DNA from: Bisbaumannia pacifica
GTDB taxonomy: Bacteria > Pseudomonadota > Gammaproteobacteria > Pseudomonadales > Halomonadaceae
Direction of reading: 5' to 3'
Assembly (NCBI RefSeq): GCF_007989625.1
Contig: NZ_BJUK01000004.1
Span: 62,001-126,000, forward strand
DNA: 64,000 nucleotides
A model generated the notes under the pieces. It saw nothing but the letters and a program-made list of their open reading frames with translations, made no database searches and was not told the origin of the DNA. Positions within the stretch are counted from its first letter, which is position 1. Every line of letters starts with the position of its first letter. The translations under genes and the position numbers were made by a program. This document shows, in pieces, positions 37,168 through 46,384 of the stretch.

Positions 37168-39141
37168 ATGCTCGAGACCCTGCTGCCGATACTTATCTTC
37201 GCCGCCCTGGGCCTGGCGGTGATCGGCGCCTGGCGGCGTGTTCGCCTGTGGCGCCAGGGGCGGCCCTCCGCCGTGCCGCTGCTCAAGGGCCTGGCCGCCC
37301 TGCCGCGCCGCTACCTGGTCGATCTGCACCATGTGGTGGAGCGCGACAAGGTGATGTCCAACACCCACGTGGCCACCGCCGGTGGCTTCGTGGCCGCCGC
37401 CGTGCTGATGATCCTGGTGCATGGCTTCGGGCTCGCCCAGGGCGTGCTGGGCTGGCTGCTGCTGGCGGCCAGCGCCACCATGTTCGTGGGCAGCCTGTTC
37501 GTGGCCCGGCGCCGGCGCAACCCGCCCGCGCGGCTCTCCAAGGGCCCCTGGATGCGCCTGCCGAAGAGCCTGATGGCCTTCTCCCTGAGCGTCTTCGCCA
37601 TCACCCTGCCGGCGGTGGGCATCCTGCCCGCCGATTTCGGGCACTGGCTGCTGGCGCTGGCCCTGGCCGCCGTGGTGGTCTGGGGCCTGGGCGAGATGGT
37701 CTTCGGCATGACCTGGGGCGGGCCGATGAAGCACGCCTTTGCCGGCGCCCTGCACCTGGCCTTCCACCGCCGTGCCGAGCGCTTCGGCGAGGGCAACCGC
37801 TCCACCGGCCTCAAGGCGCTGAACCTGGACGACGAGGCGGCGCCGCTGGGCGTCGAGAAGCCCGCCGACTTCACCTGGAACCAGCTGCTCGGCTTCGACG
37901 CCTGCGTGCAGTGCGGGCGTTGCGAGGCGATGTGCCCGGCCTTCGCCGCCGGCCAGCCGCTCAACCCCAAGAAGCTGATCCAGGACATGGTGGTGGGCCT
38001 GGCCGGGGGCAGCGATGCCAACTACGCCGGCTCTCCCTACCCCGGCAAGCCGGTGGGCGAGCACCACGGCACGCCCCATGGGCCCATCGTGGCCCGCGAG
38101 GGCAAGGCCCTGGTGGACGCCGAGACCCTGTGGTCCTGCACCACCTGCCGCGCCTGCGTGGAAGAGTGCCCGATGATGATCGAGCACGTCGACGCCATCG
38201 TCGATATGCGCCGCCACCTGACCCTGGAGCGGGGCCAGACCCCCAACAAGGGCGCCGAGGTGCTCGACAATCTGATCGCCACCGACAACCCCGGCGGCTT
38301 CGATCCCGGCTCGCGGCTGCACTGGGCGGCGGACCTCAACCTGCCGCTGATGGCCGACGTCAAGCAGGCCGAAGTGCTGCTGTGGCTGGGCGACGGGGCC
38401 TTCGATATGCGCAACCAGCGCACCCTGCGCGCCCTGGTCAAGGTGCTGCGTGCCGCCGAGGTGGAGTTCGCGGTGCTCGGCACCGAGGAGCGCGACAGCG
38501 GCGACGTGGCGCGGCGCCTGGGCGACGAGGCGACCTTCCAGTCGCTGGCCAAGCGCAATATCACCACCCTCGCGAAGTACCGCTTCCAGCGCATCGTCAC
38601 CTGTGACCCCCACAGCTTCCATGTGCTGGGCAACGAGTACGGCGAGCTGGGCGGCCAGTACGAGGTGCGCCACCACAGCACCTTTATCGCCGAGCTGTAT
38701 GACGCCGGCCGGCTGGCCTTCGCGCCCTGGAAGGGCGGCAGCGTCACCTACCACGATCCGTGTTATCTCGGCCGCTACAACGGCGAGTACGAGGCACCGC
38801 GCAACGTGCTCAAGGCGCTGGGCATCGAGGTCAAGGAGATGGAACGCTCCGGCTTCCGCTCGCGCTGCTGCGGCGGTGGCGGCGGGGCGCCGATCACCGA
38901 TATCCCCGGCGAGCGGCGGATCCCCGATATGCGCATGAACGACGTCAAGGAGAGCGGCGCCGAGCTGGTGGCGGTGGGCTGTCCCCAGTGCACCGCCATG
39001 CTCGAGGGCGTGGTGGACGCCACCGCCGAGGTCCGCGATATCGCCGAGCTGGTGGCCGACGCCCTGGTGGCGCGCCCCGCCGTCGAGGCGGTCGATGCGA
39101 GCCGCCGCAACGCCGGCAAGACCGCCGAGGAGGTGATCTGA
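37168..39141 (+). CDS. dgcB: Dimethylglycine demethylase subunit DgcB, membrane iron-sulfur protein
   Basis: DgcB is thought to pass electrons from DgcA. The 657-residue protein has four or so N-terminal membrane segments, then two [4Fe-4S] motifs (CVQCGRCEAMCP and CTTCRACVEECP, about residues 245-340), then two cysteine-rich CCG domains (CCGGGGGAP among them) as in heterodisulfide reductase/GlpC-like proteins. I chose ATG 37168 because GAGGTGAGCG fits it; GTG 37159 lies inside that site. Its TGA overlaps the start of etfA by one base. Confidence 0.9.
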   Translation: MLETLLPILIFAALGLAVIGAWRRVRLWRQGRPSAVPLLKGLAALPRRYLVDLHHVVERDKVMSNTHVATAGGFVAAAVLMILVHGFGLAQGVLGWLLLAASATMFVGSLFVARRRRNPPARLSKGPWMRLPKSLMAFSLSVFAITLPAVGILPADFGHWLLALALAAVVVWGLGEMVFGMTWGGPMKHAFAGALHLAFHRRAERFGEGNRSTGLKALNLDDEAAPLGVEKPADFTWNQLLGFDACVQCGRCEAMCPAFAAGQPLNPKKLIQDMVVGLAGGSDANYAGSPYPGKPVGEHHGTPHGPIVAREGKALVDAETLWSCTTCRACVEECPMMIEHVDAIVDMRRHLTLERGQTPNKGAEVLDNLIATDNPGGFDPGSRLHWAADLNLPLMADVKQAEVLLWLGDGAFDMRNQRTLRALVKVLRAAEVEFAVLGTEERDSGDVARRLGDEATFQSLAKRNITTLAKYRFQRIVTCDPHSFHVLGNEYGELGGQYEVRHHSTFIAELYDAGRLAFAPWKGGSVTYHDPCYLGRYNGEYEAPRNVLKALGIEVKEMERSGFRSRCCGGGGGAPITDIPGERRIPDMRMNDVKESGAELVAVGCPQCTAMLEGVVDATAEVRDIAELVADALVARPAVEAVDASRRNAGKTAEEVI

Positions 39142-40409
39142 TGAGCGAGATTCGTCGTCGCGATCCACGCCGCGAGTGGATCGCCCGTAACCGCCTGCAT
39201 CCCGAGCACGCCAGCGTGGTCGCCGAGCAGGGCGGCGCCGCCAGCGAGTGGCTGGGCCCCAATGGGGTGATTCGCAAGAATCCCCGCGCCATCGGCTTTA
39301 TCGGCCCCAATGGCATCAAGCGCATCGACCGCAGCGGCGCCCAGCAGGGCGGTCAGGCGGCGAGCGCGGCGCGCCAGGCGGCCCAGGACAGTCGCCGTAA
39401 CGTCACCATCGAGGCCCCGGCCTTCCTGGTGGCGGTGGTGCCGGAGCTCTCCGGCGGACGTCTCTCCGCTCACGACAAGGACCTGCTGGGCCTGGCCCGG
39501 CGCCTGGCCGATGCCGACCCGGAACGTCCCGGCGCCGTGCTCGCCGTGGTCTTCGGCGAGCACAAGGAGGACGCCTTCGGCGAGGCGGGCATCGACCGCC
39601 TGCTGCACCTCGACGACGACGCCTACGCCGGCTTCGCCCCCGAGGCGCGGCTGGCGGCGCTGAGCGCCGTGGAGCGGGAGCTGGCGCCGCGGCACTGGCT
39701 GTTGCCCGACTCGCCCCTGGGCGGGGCCGACCTGGGGCGGCGCTTGGCGCTGCGCCTGAGTGAACGCCCCGCCACCGGCGTCTGGCAGATCGAGGCCGAC
39801 GCCGAGACGCCGCTGGGCTGGCGCTGCACCGCCCGCGGCGCGGCGGAGAGCCTGGATATCCAGCGTCCCCTGCCCAGGGTCGCCCTGGCGCTGGCCGAGT
39901 GCGCCGAGCCGGTGGACGAGACCCGTCACGCCGCCGAGCCGCTGTACCTCACGGAGAGCATCCCCAGCGCCTTCTCGCGGATCGAGGACCTGGGGCAGGT
40001 GGCGGTGGACCCCGCCGGGGTGGCGCTCGCCGAGGCGGAGTTCATCCTCTCCGGCGGCAACGGCGTCAAGGACTGGGACGGCTTCCATCACGCCGCCAAG
40101 GTACTGGGAGCCACCGAGGGGGCGTCGCGGGTCGCTGTCGACGACGGCTTTATGGCGCGCCACCGCCAGGTGGGCGCCACCGGTACCTGGGTCACCGCCC
40201 GGGTCTACCTGGCGGTGGGCATCAGCGGGGCCATCCAGCACCTGCAGGGCATCCAGACCTGCGACAAGGTGGTGGCCATCAACCTCGATCCCGGGTGTGA
40301 CATGATCAAGCGCGCCGACCTGGCGGTGATCGGCGATAGCGCCGAGATCCTCGCCGCCCTGGTGGCCATGGTGGAACAGCAGCGAGGAGGGCAGCGCGAT
40401 GCGGCCTGA
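39141..40409 (+). CDS. etfA: Electron transfer flavoprotein alpha subunit, betaine-operon type
   Basis: EtfA binds FAD and, with EtfB, carries electrons from demethylase flavoproteins towards the respiratory chain. The 422-residue product is about 100 residues longer than housekeeping EtfA because of an N-terminal extension that contains two GPNG motifs (LGPNGVIRKNP and IGPNGIKRIDR). The C-terminal FAD domain is clear (SGGNGVKDWDGF, VGISGAIQHLQG, VAINLDPGCDM). TGATG overlap with dgcB shows translational coupling. It is probably dedicated to DgcAB rather than fatty-acid oxidation. Confidence 0.9.
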   Translation: MSEIRRRDPRREWIARNRLHPEHASVVAEQGGAASEWLGPNGVIRKNPRAIGFIGPNGIKRIDRSGAQQGGQAASAARQAAQDSRRNVTIEAPAFLVAVVPELSGGRLSAHDKDLLGLARRLADADPERPGAVLAVVFGEHKEDAFGEAGIDRLLHLDDDAYAGFAPEARLAALSAVERELAPRHWLLPDSPLGGADLGRRLALRLSERPATGVWQIEADAETPLGWRCTARGAAESLDIQRPLPRVALALAECAEPVDETRHAAEPLYLTESIPSAFSRIEDLGQVAVDPAGVALAEAEFILSGGNGVKDWDGFHHAAKVLGATEGASRVAVDDGFMARHRQVGATGTWVTARVYLAVGISGAIQHLQGIQTCDKVVAINLDPGCDMIKRADLAVIGDSAEILAALVAMVEQQRGGQRDAA

Positions 40410-41205
40410 GCAGCAGGGAATCGAGGTGGCGGTACTGGTCTCGGTGGGGCGCCACCCCATCACCGGGCGCGCCCGTCGCGCCGATCAGGATGCCCGGGGC
40501 CTGGAGTTGGCCCTGGGTCTGGAGCGCCAGTTGCCCGGCAGCCGGGTCGGCCTGTTGCACGCCGGCCCGCGTAGCGAGGAGAACGAGTCGGCGCTGCGCG
40601 GCTACCTGGGGATGGGGCTGGACACCCTGACCCTGCTGGAGCAGGCCGAGGGCAGCGATGCCATCCCGGCCCTGGCCGAGCACCTGGCCGCGGCGCCGCC
40701 GCAGTTGGTGATCACCGGCGCCCGGGCGGAGCGCGGCGAGGGCTCGGGGCTCTTGCCCTATGCCCTGGCCGAGCGCCTGGGCTGGCCGCTGGTCAATGGC
40801 CTGGCCGCGGTGGAGAAGGTCGAGAATGGCGTGGCGACCCTGCTCCAAGCCCTGCCCCGGGGCCAGCGGCGGCGCCTCAAGGTGCGCCTGCCGGCCATCG
40901 TCAGCGTGGATGCGGCGGCCCCGGCGGCGCGCCAGAGCGCCTTCGGCCCGGCCCGCCGGGCCGAGCTCGCGGCGACCCCGGTCCCCGCCGAGCCGGACCG
41001 GGAGCTGGCCGAGTGGCAACTGGCCCCGGCCCGCAAGCGCCCCAAGCGCCTGAAGATCGTCAAGGCCGCCTCGGCCCGGGACCGCTTCAAGGCCGCCGCC
41101 GCCAAGGCGGAGGGCGGCAGCGGCCAGGTGCTGGAGGGCGTCTCGGCGGAGCAGGGCGCCGAGGCGATCCTCAAGCTGCTCAACGAGGAAGGCGTGCTGC
41201 GCTAA
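40399..41205 (+). CDS. etfB: Electron transfer flavoprotein beta subunit, betaine-operon type
   Basis: EtfB forms the heterodimer with EtfA and binds AMP. The 268-residue protein has the beta-type fold (VAVLVSVGRHPITGRARRAD, LELALGLERQLPG, RAERGEGSGLLPYALAERLG) and the recognition-loop region followed by LKVRLPAIVSV. It overlaps etfA by 11 bp with a GGAGG inside the etfA end. The sequence departs from housekeeping EtfB, as expected for a partner of the extended EtfA. It is last in the dgc operon, before a strong terminator. Confidence 0.88.
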   Translation: MRPEQQGIEVAVLVSVGRHPITGRARRADQDARGLELALGLERQLPGSRVGLLHAGPRSEENESALRGYLGMGLDTLTLLEQAEGSDAIPALAEHLAAAPPQLVITGARAERGEGSGLLPYALAERLGWPLVNGLAAVEKVENGVATLLQALPRGQRRRLKVRLPAIVSVDAAAPAARQSAFGPARRAELAATPVPAEPDRELAEWQLAPARKRPKRLKIVKAASARDRFKAAAAKAEGGSGQVLEGVSAEQGAEAILKLLNEEGVLR

Positions 41206-41224
41206 GCCGCGACAAGGTCCGGCC

Positions 41225-41267
41225 TGCCAGGCCCCCGGCGGAACCTCCGCCGGGGGCCTGGCATTTT
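41225..41267 (+). terminator. Terminator of the dgcAB-etfAB operon
   Basis: A perfect 18-bp inverted repeat (starting TGCCAGGCCCCCGGCGGA) with an ACC loop, followed by TTTT. It is one of the strongest hairpins in the window. Confidence 0.92.
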
Positions 41268-41403
41268 GGGGTGTCGTCGAATGGCGATAGATGTAAGGTT
41301 GATATCACCTTATGTTTCTAGGCGTTACACAAAAGGGCTGAACCTCATGCCGACGATGCCGTCACACTAGGCGCATACATTGTCAGTTCCCCGGAGGTAT
41401 TGG

Positions 41404-41790
41404 ATGAAACGCATGACCGCCCTGTTTTCCGCCGCACTGCTGAGCGCCGGCCTGATGGCCGCCACCGGGGCCATGGCCCAGGATGACCCGGCCACCCAGG
41501 CCGCTCAGCCGCAGGCTCAGGCGGCCCAGAACTTCTCCGACGATCAGCTGCAGCAGTTCGCCGATGCCTCCCAGGAGATTGCCGCCATTTCCCAGGAGTA
41601 CACCCAGCGCCTGCAGGACGCCGAAGACGAGGCCGCCCAGCAGGAGATCCGCCTGGAGGCCAACGAGCGGATGGTCGAGGAAGTCGAGGCCACGGGCCTC
41701 GAGGTGGACACCTTCAATGCCATCGGCCAGGCCATCCAGCAGGACCCCGAGCTGCTGGAGCGGGTGCAGGCGATGGCCGAACAGTCCTGA
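41404..41790 (+). CDS. DUF4168 family secreted protein
   Basis: The 128-residue product has a signal peptide (MKRMTALFSAALLSAGLMAA, cut near GAMAQ) and then a glutamine/alanine-rich, mostly helical domain (SDDQLQQFADASQEIAAIS, ANERMVEEVEATGLEVDTF), the pattern of DUF4168 proteins. The family has no assigned function. ATG 41404 has GGAGGT upstream. It stands alone between two terminators, so it is a single-gene unit. Confidence 0.85.
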   Translation: MKRMTALFSAALLSAGLMAATGAMAQDDPATQAAQPQAQAAQNFSDDQLQQFADASQEIAAISQEYTQRLQDAEDEAAQQEIRLEANERMVEEVEATGLEVDTFNAIGQAIQQDPELLERVQAMAEQS

Positions 41791-41835
41791 GTTCGGCCAG
41801 CGGGTCGGCTCCGGTCGAGAGCCGCCATCTGCAGT

Positions 41836-41867
41836 GACGGGGCCGCCTTCGGGCGGCCCCGTCTTGC
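41836..41867 (+). terminator. Terminator after the DUF4168 gene
   Basis: A 12-bp stem (GACGGGGCCGCC / GGCGGCCCCGTC) with a TTCG loop, then TTGCGTT. Confidence 0.8.
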
Positions 41868-41967
41868 GTTGGGCGGGCGTCGCTTTCGGAACGCCGGCGG
41901 GGGTTTACAGGCTGACGGGGCCAAGGGAGACTGAAAGTCAAAGCGTCGGAGCCGGAGGCCTTGCCCC

Positions 41968-43878
41968 ATGGAAGTGGAACTGCTGGAAGTCCGCGAGCAT
42001 ATGTCGCGTCATGCGCCCTTCGACGGGCTCTCCGACGACCTGCTCGACGAGCTGGCCGGGCGGGTGGAGGTCAGCTACTTCAAGGCCGGCACCGAGATCC
42101 TCAGCCTCGATGAGCCCCTCAACGAGCTGCTCTATATTCGCAGCGGCGCCGTGGAGATCTATCGCCGCAACGGCGACCTCTACAACTGCCTGGGCGAGGG
42201 CGATATCTTCGGCCAGTTCAGCCTGCTGCGGAATCACCGGGTGCGCTTTCCGGCTACCGCCATCGAAGACACCCTGATCTACTTCGTGCCCGACGAGATC
42301 TTCCAGCGCCTCTGCGAGGTGGACGATCACTTCGCCGACTTCGTGGAGCTGGGCCGCTCGCGACTCAAGGCGGTGGTGGAGGAGCAGCACAAGAGCAACG
42401 ACATGATGATCACCCGGGTGCGCAAGTTGCTCACCCGCAAGCCGCTGCTGGTCGATGTACACGCCAGCGTCCAGGAGGCGGCGCGGCGCATGCACGAGGA
42501 GAACGTCTCCTCGGTGCTGGTGATCGCCGACCCCGGCGAAGAGGAGGACCCACGGCGCACCTTCGTCGATCGCCAGGGGGAGTCCCATACCCTGGTGGGC
42601 ATCCTCACCGACCAGGACATGCGTAACCGGGTGCTGGCGGAGGGGCTCAGCGCCGCCACGCCGCTGGGCGAGGTGGTGACCGAGGCGTTGATCACCATCC
42701 AGTCCGACGAGTCGGTGCACGAGGCGATGCTCAGCATGCTGCGCAACAACGTGCACCACCTGCCGGTGCTGCATCGTCGCCGCCCCCTGGGGGTGCTGCA
42801 CCTCTCGGACATCATCCGCTACGAGACCCATTCCAGCCTCTACCTGGTCAGCAATATCTTCAGCCAGCCCGGCCCCAAGGGGCTGGCGCGGCTGGAGCCG
42901 GACGTGCGCGCCGCCTTCGTGCGCATGGTCCACGAAGGGGCCAACTCGCAGATGGTGGGCAGCGCCCTCTCCACCATCGGCCGCAGCTTCACCCGACGCC
43001 TGCTCGAGCTGGCCGAGGAAGAGCTGGGGCCGCCGCCGGTGCCCTACTGCTTTATGGCCATGGGCTCCATGGCCCGCAACGAGCAGAGCATCGTCACCGA
43101 CCAGGACAATGCCCTGGTGCTCGACGACGCCTTCGACCCGGCGCAGCACGACGCCTATTTCCTGGCCCTCGCCCAACGGGTCTCCGATGGCCTGGATGCC
43201 TGCGGTTATACCTACTGCAAGGGCGATATCATGGCCACCAACGTCAAGTGGCGACAGCCCCTGGCGGTGTGGAAGCGCTACTTCAGCGACTGGATCGACA
43301 ACCCCAACCCCGAGCACCTGCTGCATAGCTCGATCTTCTTCGACCTGGACAGCGTCTACGGCGAGGAGGCCTTCGCCGAGCAGCTCCAGGACCTGGTGGC
43401 GGAGCACGCGGCGAGGAGCCCGCTGTTCCTCGCTGCCATGGCCCGCAATGCCCTGAATCGCACGCCGCCCCTGGGCTTCTTCCGCACCTTCGTGATGGAG
43501 AAGGACGGCAAGCAGAACAACTCCATCAACCTCAAGCGGCGCGGCACCGCGCCCCTGGTGGACCTGATCCGGGTCCATGCCCTGGCCTGCGGCTCCCGGG
43601 CCCAGAACTCCTTCGAGCGCCTCGACGATATCGCCAGGACCCAGCTGCTGCCCGCCGGCACCGGCGACAAGATCCGTTACGCCCTGGAATTCATCGCCAT
43701 GGTGCGCATTCGCCACCAGGTGATCGATATCGAGGAGGAACGCGAGCCGGACAACAATATCGAGCCGGCCAATGTCTCCGATAGCGAGCGGCATAACCTC
43801 AAGGAGGCCTTCCAGGTGCTCAGCAACGCCCAGAAGTTCATGAAGTTCCGTTATCCGATTCCGTCCCGGGGTCGCTAG
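41968..43878 (+). CDS. DUF294 nucleotidyltransferase-like signalling protein with cNMP-binding and CBS domains
   Basis: The 636-residue cytosolic protein has, in order, a cyclic-nucleotide-binding-like domain (about residues 12-125, with LYIRSGAVEIYRR and LGEGDIFGQFSLL), a CBS pair (about 145-290, HLPVLHRRRPLGVLHLSDII), a nucleotidyltransferase-like DUF294 domain (MGSMARNEQSIVTDQDNALV, about 370-390) and a helical C-terminal domain. Proteins of this layout are predicted regulators without a firm substrate. It is followed after one base by a DEDD exonuclease gene, a pairing I know from pseudomonads, where it lies near acetate transport genes. Confidence 0.9.
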   Translation: MEVELLEVREHMSRHAPFDGLSDDLLDELAGRVEVSYFKAGTEILSLDEPLNELLYIRSGAVEIYRRNGDLYNCLGEGDIFGQFSLLRNHRVRFPATAIEDTLIYFVPDEIFQRLCEVDDHFADFVELGRSRLKAVVEEQHKSNDMMITRVRKLLTRKPLLVDVHASVQEAARRMHEENVSSVLVIADPGEEEDPRRTFVDRQGESHTLVGILTDQDMRNRVLAEGLSAATPLGEVVTEALITIQSDESVHEAMLSMLRNNVHHLPVLHRRRPLGVLHLSDIIRYETHSSLYLVSNIFSQPGPKGLARLEPDVRAAFVRMVHEGANSQMVGSALSTIGRSFTRRLLELAEEELGPPPVPYCFMAMGSMARNEQSIVTDQDNALVLDDAFDPAQHDAYFLALAQRVSDGLDACGYTYCKGDIMATNVKWRQPLAVWKRYFSDWIDNPNPEHLLHSSIFFDLDSVYGEEAFAEQLQDLVAEHAARSPLFLAAMARNALNRTPPLGFFRTFVMEKDGKQNNSINLKRRGTAPLVDLIRVHALACGSRAQNSFERLDDIARTQLLPAGTGDKIRYALEFIAMVRIRHQVIDIEEEREPDNNIEPANVSDSERHNLKEAFQVLSNAQKFMKFRYPIPSRGR

Positions 43879-43879
43879 G

Positions 43880-44602
43880 ATGGTCTCGTTGCGCGGGGCC
43901 GAACCCGATCGCCAGCGCTGGCCCGAGTACCTGCGGGGGCGGGCCTCGGTGTGCAAGGAGCCGCGCCTGGCCCGCTACTTTGCCGCCGGCACCCTGGACC
44001 CCCAGACGCCCATCGGCGACGCCACCCTGGTGGCCCTGGACATGGAGACCACCGGTCTCGACGCCAGTCGCCACGCCATCGTCAGCATCGGCCTGGTGCC
44101 CTTCACCCTGAACCGCATCTGCCTGGCCGAGCGGCGCTACTGGGTGGTGCGCCCGCCGCGGCCGCTGAGTCGCGAGTCGGTGGCCCTGCATCGCATCACC
44201 CACTCCGAGGTGGCCGAGGCGCCCGACCTGGAGGCGATCTTCGACGACCTGCTGGCGGAGCTCAGCGGGCGCCTGGCGGTGGTGCACTATCGGCATATCG
44301 AGCGCCCCTTCCTCAATTCCGCGATCCAGGGCCGGCTGGGGGAGGAGTTCAAGTTTCCGGTGATCGATACCATGTCCCTGGAGGCGCGCATCCATCGCCA
44401 GTCGCTGTGGGCGCGCTTCCGCCGCTGGCTGGGGCGCCCGCCGGTCTCCATCCGCCTGCACAACAGCCGCGAGCGCTACGGCCTGCCCCCCTACCAGGGG
44501 CACCATGCACTGATCGATGCCCTGGCCACCGCGGAGCTGCTCCAGGCCCAGGTCGCCAATCACTACCGTCCGGAGACGCCGATCGGCAGCCTGTGGAGTT
44601 AA
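43880..44602 (+). CDS. DEDDh 3'-5' exonuclease, DnaQ-like
   Basis: The 240-residue protein has the exonuclease motifs ALDMETTGLDASRH (ExoI: Asp and Glu), a central helix ending in AVVHYRHIERPFL, and HHALIDALATAELL (ExoIII with His and Asp). It is not the replicative epsilon subunit, because it has an extra N-terminal region and lacks the polymerase-binding tail. It starts 1 bp after the DUF294 gene and is certainly co-transcribed. Substrate (DNA or RNA) is not evident. Confidence 0.88.
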   Translation: MVSLRGAEPDRQRWPEYLRGRASVCKEPRLARYFAAGTLDPQTPIGDATLVALDMETTGLDASRHAIVSIGLVPFTLNRICLAERRYWVVRPPRPLSRESVALHRITHSEVAEAPDLEAIFDDLLAELSGRLAVVHYRHIERPFLNSAIQGRLGEEFKFPVIDTMSLEARIHRQSLWARFRRWLGRPPVSIRLHNSRERYGLPPYQGHHALIDALATAELLQAQVANHYRPETPIGSLWS

Positions 44603-44623
44603 TCCCCTTTTTCAATAAACCAT

Positions 44624-44656
44624 AAAAAACCAGGGCGGCCCGAAGGCCGCCCTGGT
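44624..44656 (-). terminator. Terminator of the BCCT transporter gene (minus strand)
   Basis: A 12-bp stem (ACCAGGGCGGCC / GGCCGCCCTGGT) with a 4-base loop. On the minus strand it reads into GGTTTTTTAT, so the T run serves the convergent transporter gene. Confidence 0.88.
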
Positions 44657-44683
44657 CATGTTGCCGTGCTCGTCGAGCAGCGA

Positions 44684-46354
44684 TCAGCCGCGAGGCTCGC
44701 TCATCAGCCCCTTGACGATGGCATAGCAGGCCGCCAGCAGCACCAGGGTGAAGGGCAGGCCGGTGGTGATCACCGCGGTCTGCAGGGCGGTCAGCCCGCC
44801 GCCCAGCAGCAGGGCGATGGCGATGGCGCCCTCGATCAGGCACCAGAAGACGCGCTGGGGCTTGGGTGCGTCCACCTTGCCACCGGCGGTGATGGAGTCG
44901 ATCACCAGGGAGCCGGAGTCGGAGGAGGTGATAAAGAACACCATCACCAGCACGATCCCCACGAAGGAGGTAATGGCGGTGAGCGGCAGCTGGCCGAGCA
45001 TCTCGAACAGCTGGATCTCCAGGGCGGCGTTCTTGACGCCCTCGAAGCCGTCGGTGACGAACTGGTCGATGGCGGTGCTACCGAAGGCGGTCATCCACAG
45101 CACCGAGACCACGGAGGGCACCAGCAGCACGGCGATCAGGAACTCACGCACGCTGCGACCACGCGAGACGCGGGCGATGAACATGCCGACGAACGGTGAC
45201 CAGGAGATCCACCAGGCCCAGTAGAAGGCGGTCCAGCCCTGGCTGAAGTTGGCGTCCTCGCGGCCGAAGGGCATGGAGAGCGCCGGCAGGTTCACCACAT
45301 AGGCGACCAGGTTCTCGAAGAAGCCGGTGGCGATCAGCAGGGTCGGGCCGACGACGACCACGAAGGCCAGCAGCAGGAAGGCCAGCACCATGTTGACCTG
45401 AGACAGGCGTTGCACGCCCTTGTCGACGCCCAGCATCACCGAGCCCAAGGCCACCAGGGTGATGCCGAGGATCAGCACCACCATGGTGGCGTTGGTGTTG
45501 GGGATCCCGAACAGGTAGTCGAGACCGGCGGAGGCCTGGGAGGCGCCAAGGCCCAGGGAGGTGGCCAGGCCGAAGAGGGTGGCGAACACCGCCAGGATAT
45601 CGATCACATGGCCCGGCCAGCCCCAGACGCGCTCCCCCAGGATCGGGTAGAAGATGGAGCGCATGGTCAGCGGCAGGCCCTTGTTGTAGGAGAACAGGGC
45701 CAGGGCCAGGGCCACCACGGCGTAGATCCCCCAGGGGTGCAGGCCCCAGTGGAAGATGGTCGCGGCCATGCCCAGGCTGATGGCGCCCTCGGTATCACCG
45801 GCGGCGGCGCCCAGCGGCGACCAGTCGGTGCGCACGCCGTCTTCGCCGATGCTGACGCCGTCCAGGGCGGTGCCGAAATGCGTCAGTGGCTCGGAGACGC
45901 CATAGAACATCAGGCCGATGCCCATCCCCGCCGCGAAGAGCATGGCGAACCAGCCCGCGTAGGAGAAGTCGGGAGTGGCATGGGCGCCGCCGATGCGCAC
46001 CTTGCCCAGGGGCGTGAAGATCAGCGCCACCGACAGCACCACGAAGATATTGGCCGCCAGCAGGAAGAACCAGGAGAGGTTTCCGGTCAGCACGGCGAAG
46101 ATGGCATCGAAGATCGGCGATACCTGATCCTGTAGGGCCAGGGTGATGATCACGAAGAACAGGATCACCAGGGACGAGACCGTGAAGACCTTGCCGTGGA
46201 GATCGAAGTCGATGCCGAACTTGGATGATGTGACGTTATCCTGGCCGATCACGTAGTCGGTATCGATCAGGTTCGCCGGCCCTTCCGGGGCCGGGATGCC
46301 TTCGGAGCCTTGGCTCCGTTCCCTGGCATTGGGATCGTTGGAATGTGTAGCCAC
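44684..46354 (-). CDS. BCCT-family betaine/carnitine/choline transporter, first copy
   Basis: A 556-residue secondary carrier for quaternary ammonium compounds, with about 12 hydrophobic helices. It shows the BCCT signatures GMGIGLMFYGVSEPL, FHWGLHPWGIYAVV, and the WWISWSPFVGMFIARVSRGR stretch with the tryptophans that bind betaine, followed by FFITSSDSGSLVIDSIT. The N-terminus is a ~50-residue hydrophilic tail. Substrate (betaine, choline or another) cannot be fixed. A UspA gene lies directly upstream on the same strand. Confidence 0.92.
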   Translation of the reverse strand: MATHSNDPNARERSQGSEGIPAPEGPANLIDTDYVIGQDNVTSSKFGIDFDLHGKVFTVSSLVILFFVIITLALQDQVSPIFDAIFAVLTGNLSWFFLLAANIFVVLSVALIFTPLGKVRIGGAHATPDFSYAGWFAMLFAAGMGIGLMFYGVSEPLTHFGTALDGVSIGEDGVRTDWSPLGAAAGDTEGAISLGMAATIFHWGLHPWGIYAVVALALALFSYNKGLPLTMRSIFYPILGERVWGWPGHVIDILAVFATLFGLATSLGLGASQASAGLDYLFGIPNTNATMVVLILGITLVALGSVMLGVDKGVQRLSQVNMVLAFLLLAFVVVVGPTLLIATGFFENLVAYVVNLPALSMPFGREDANFSQGWTAFYWAWWISWSPFVGMFIARVSRGRSVREFLIAVLLVPSVVSVLWMTAFGSTAIDQFVTDGFEGVKNAALEIQLFEMLGQLPLTAITSFVGIVLVMVFFITSSDSGSLVIDSITAGGKVDAPKPQRVFWCLIEGAIAIALLLGGGLTALQTAVITTGLPFTLVLLAACYAIVKGLMSEPRG

Positions 46355-46384
46355 AGATATTCTCCGTCTTTGGGACTTCGAAAC

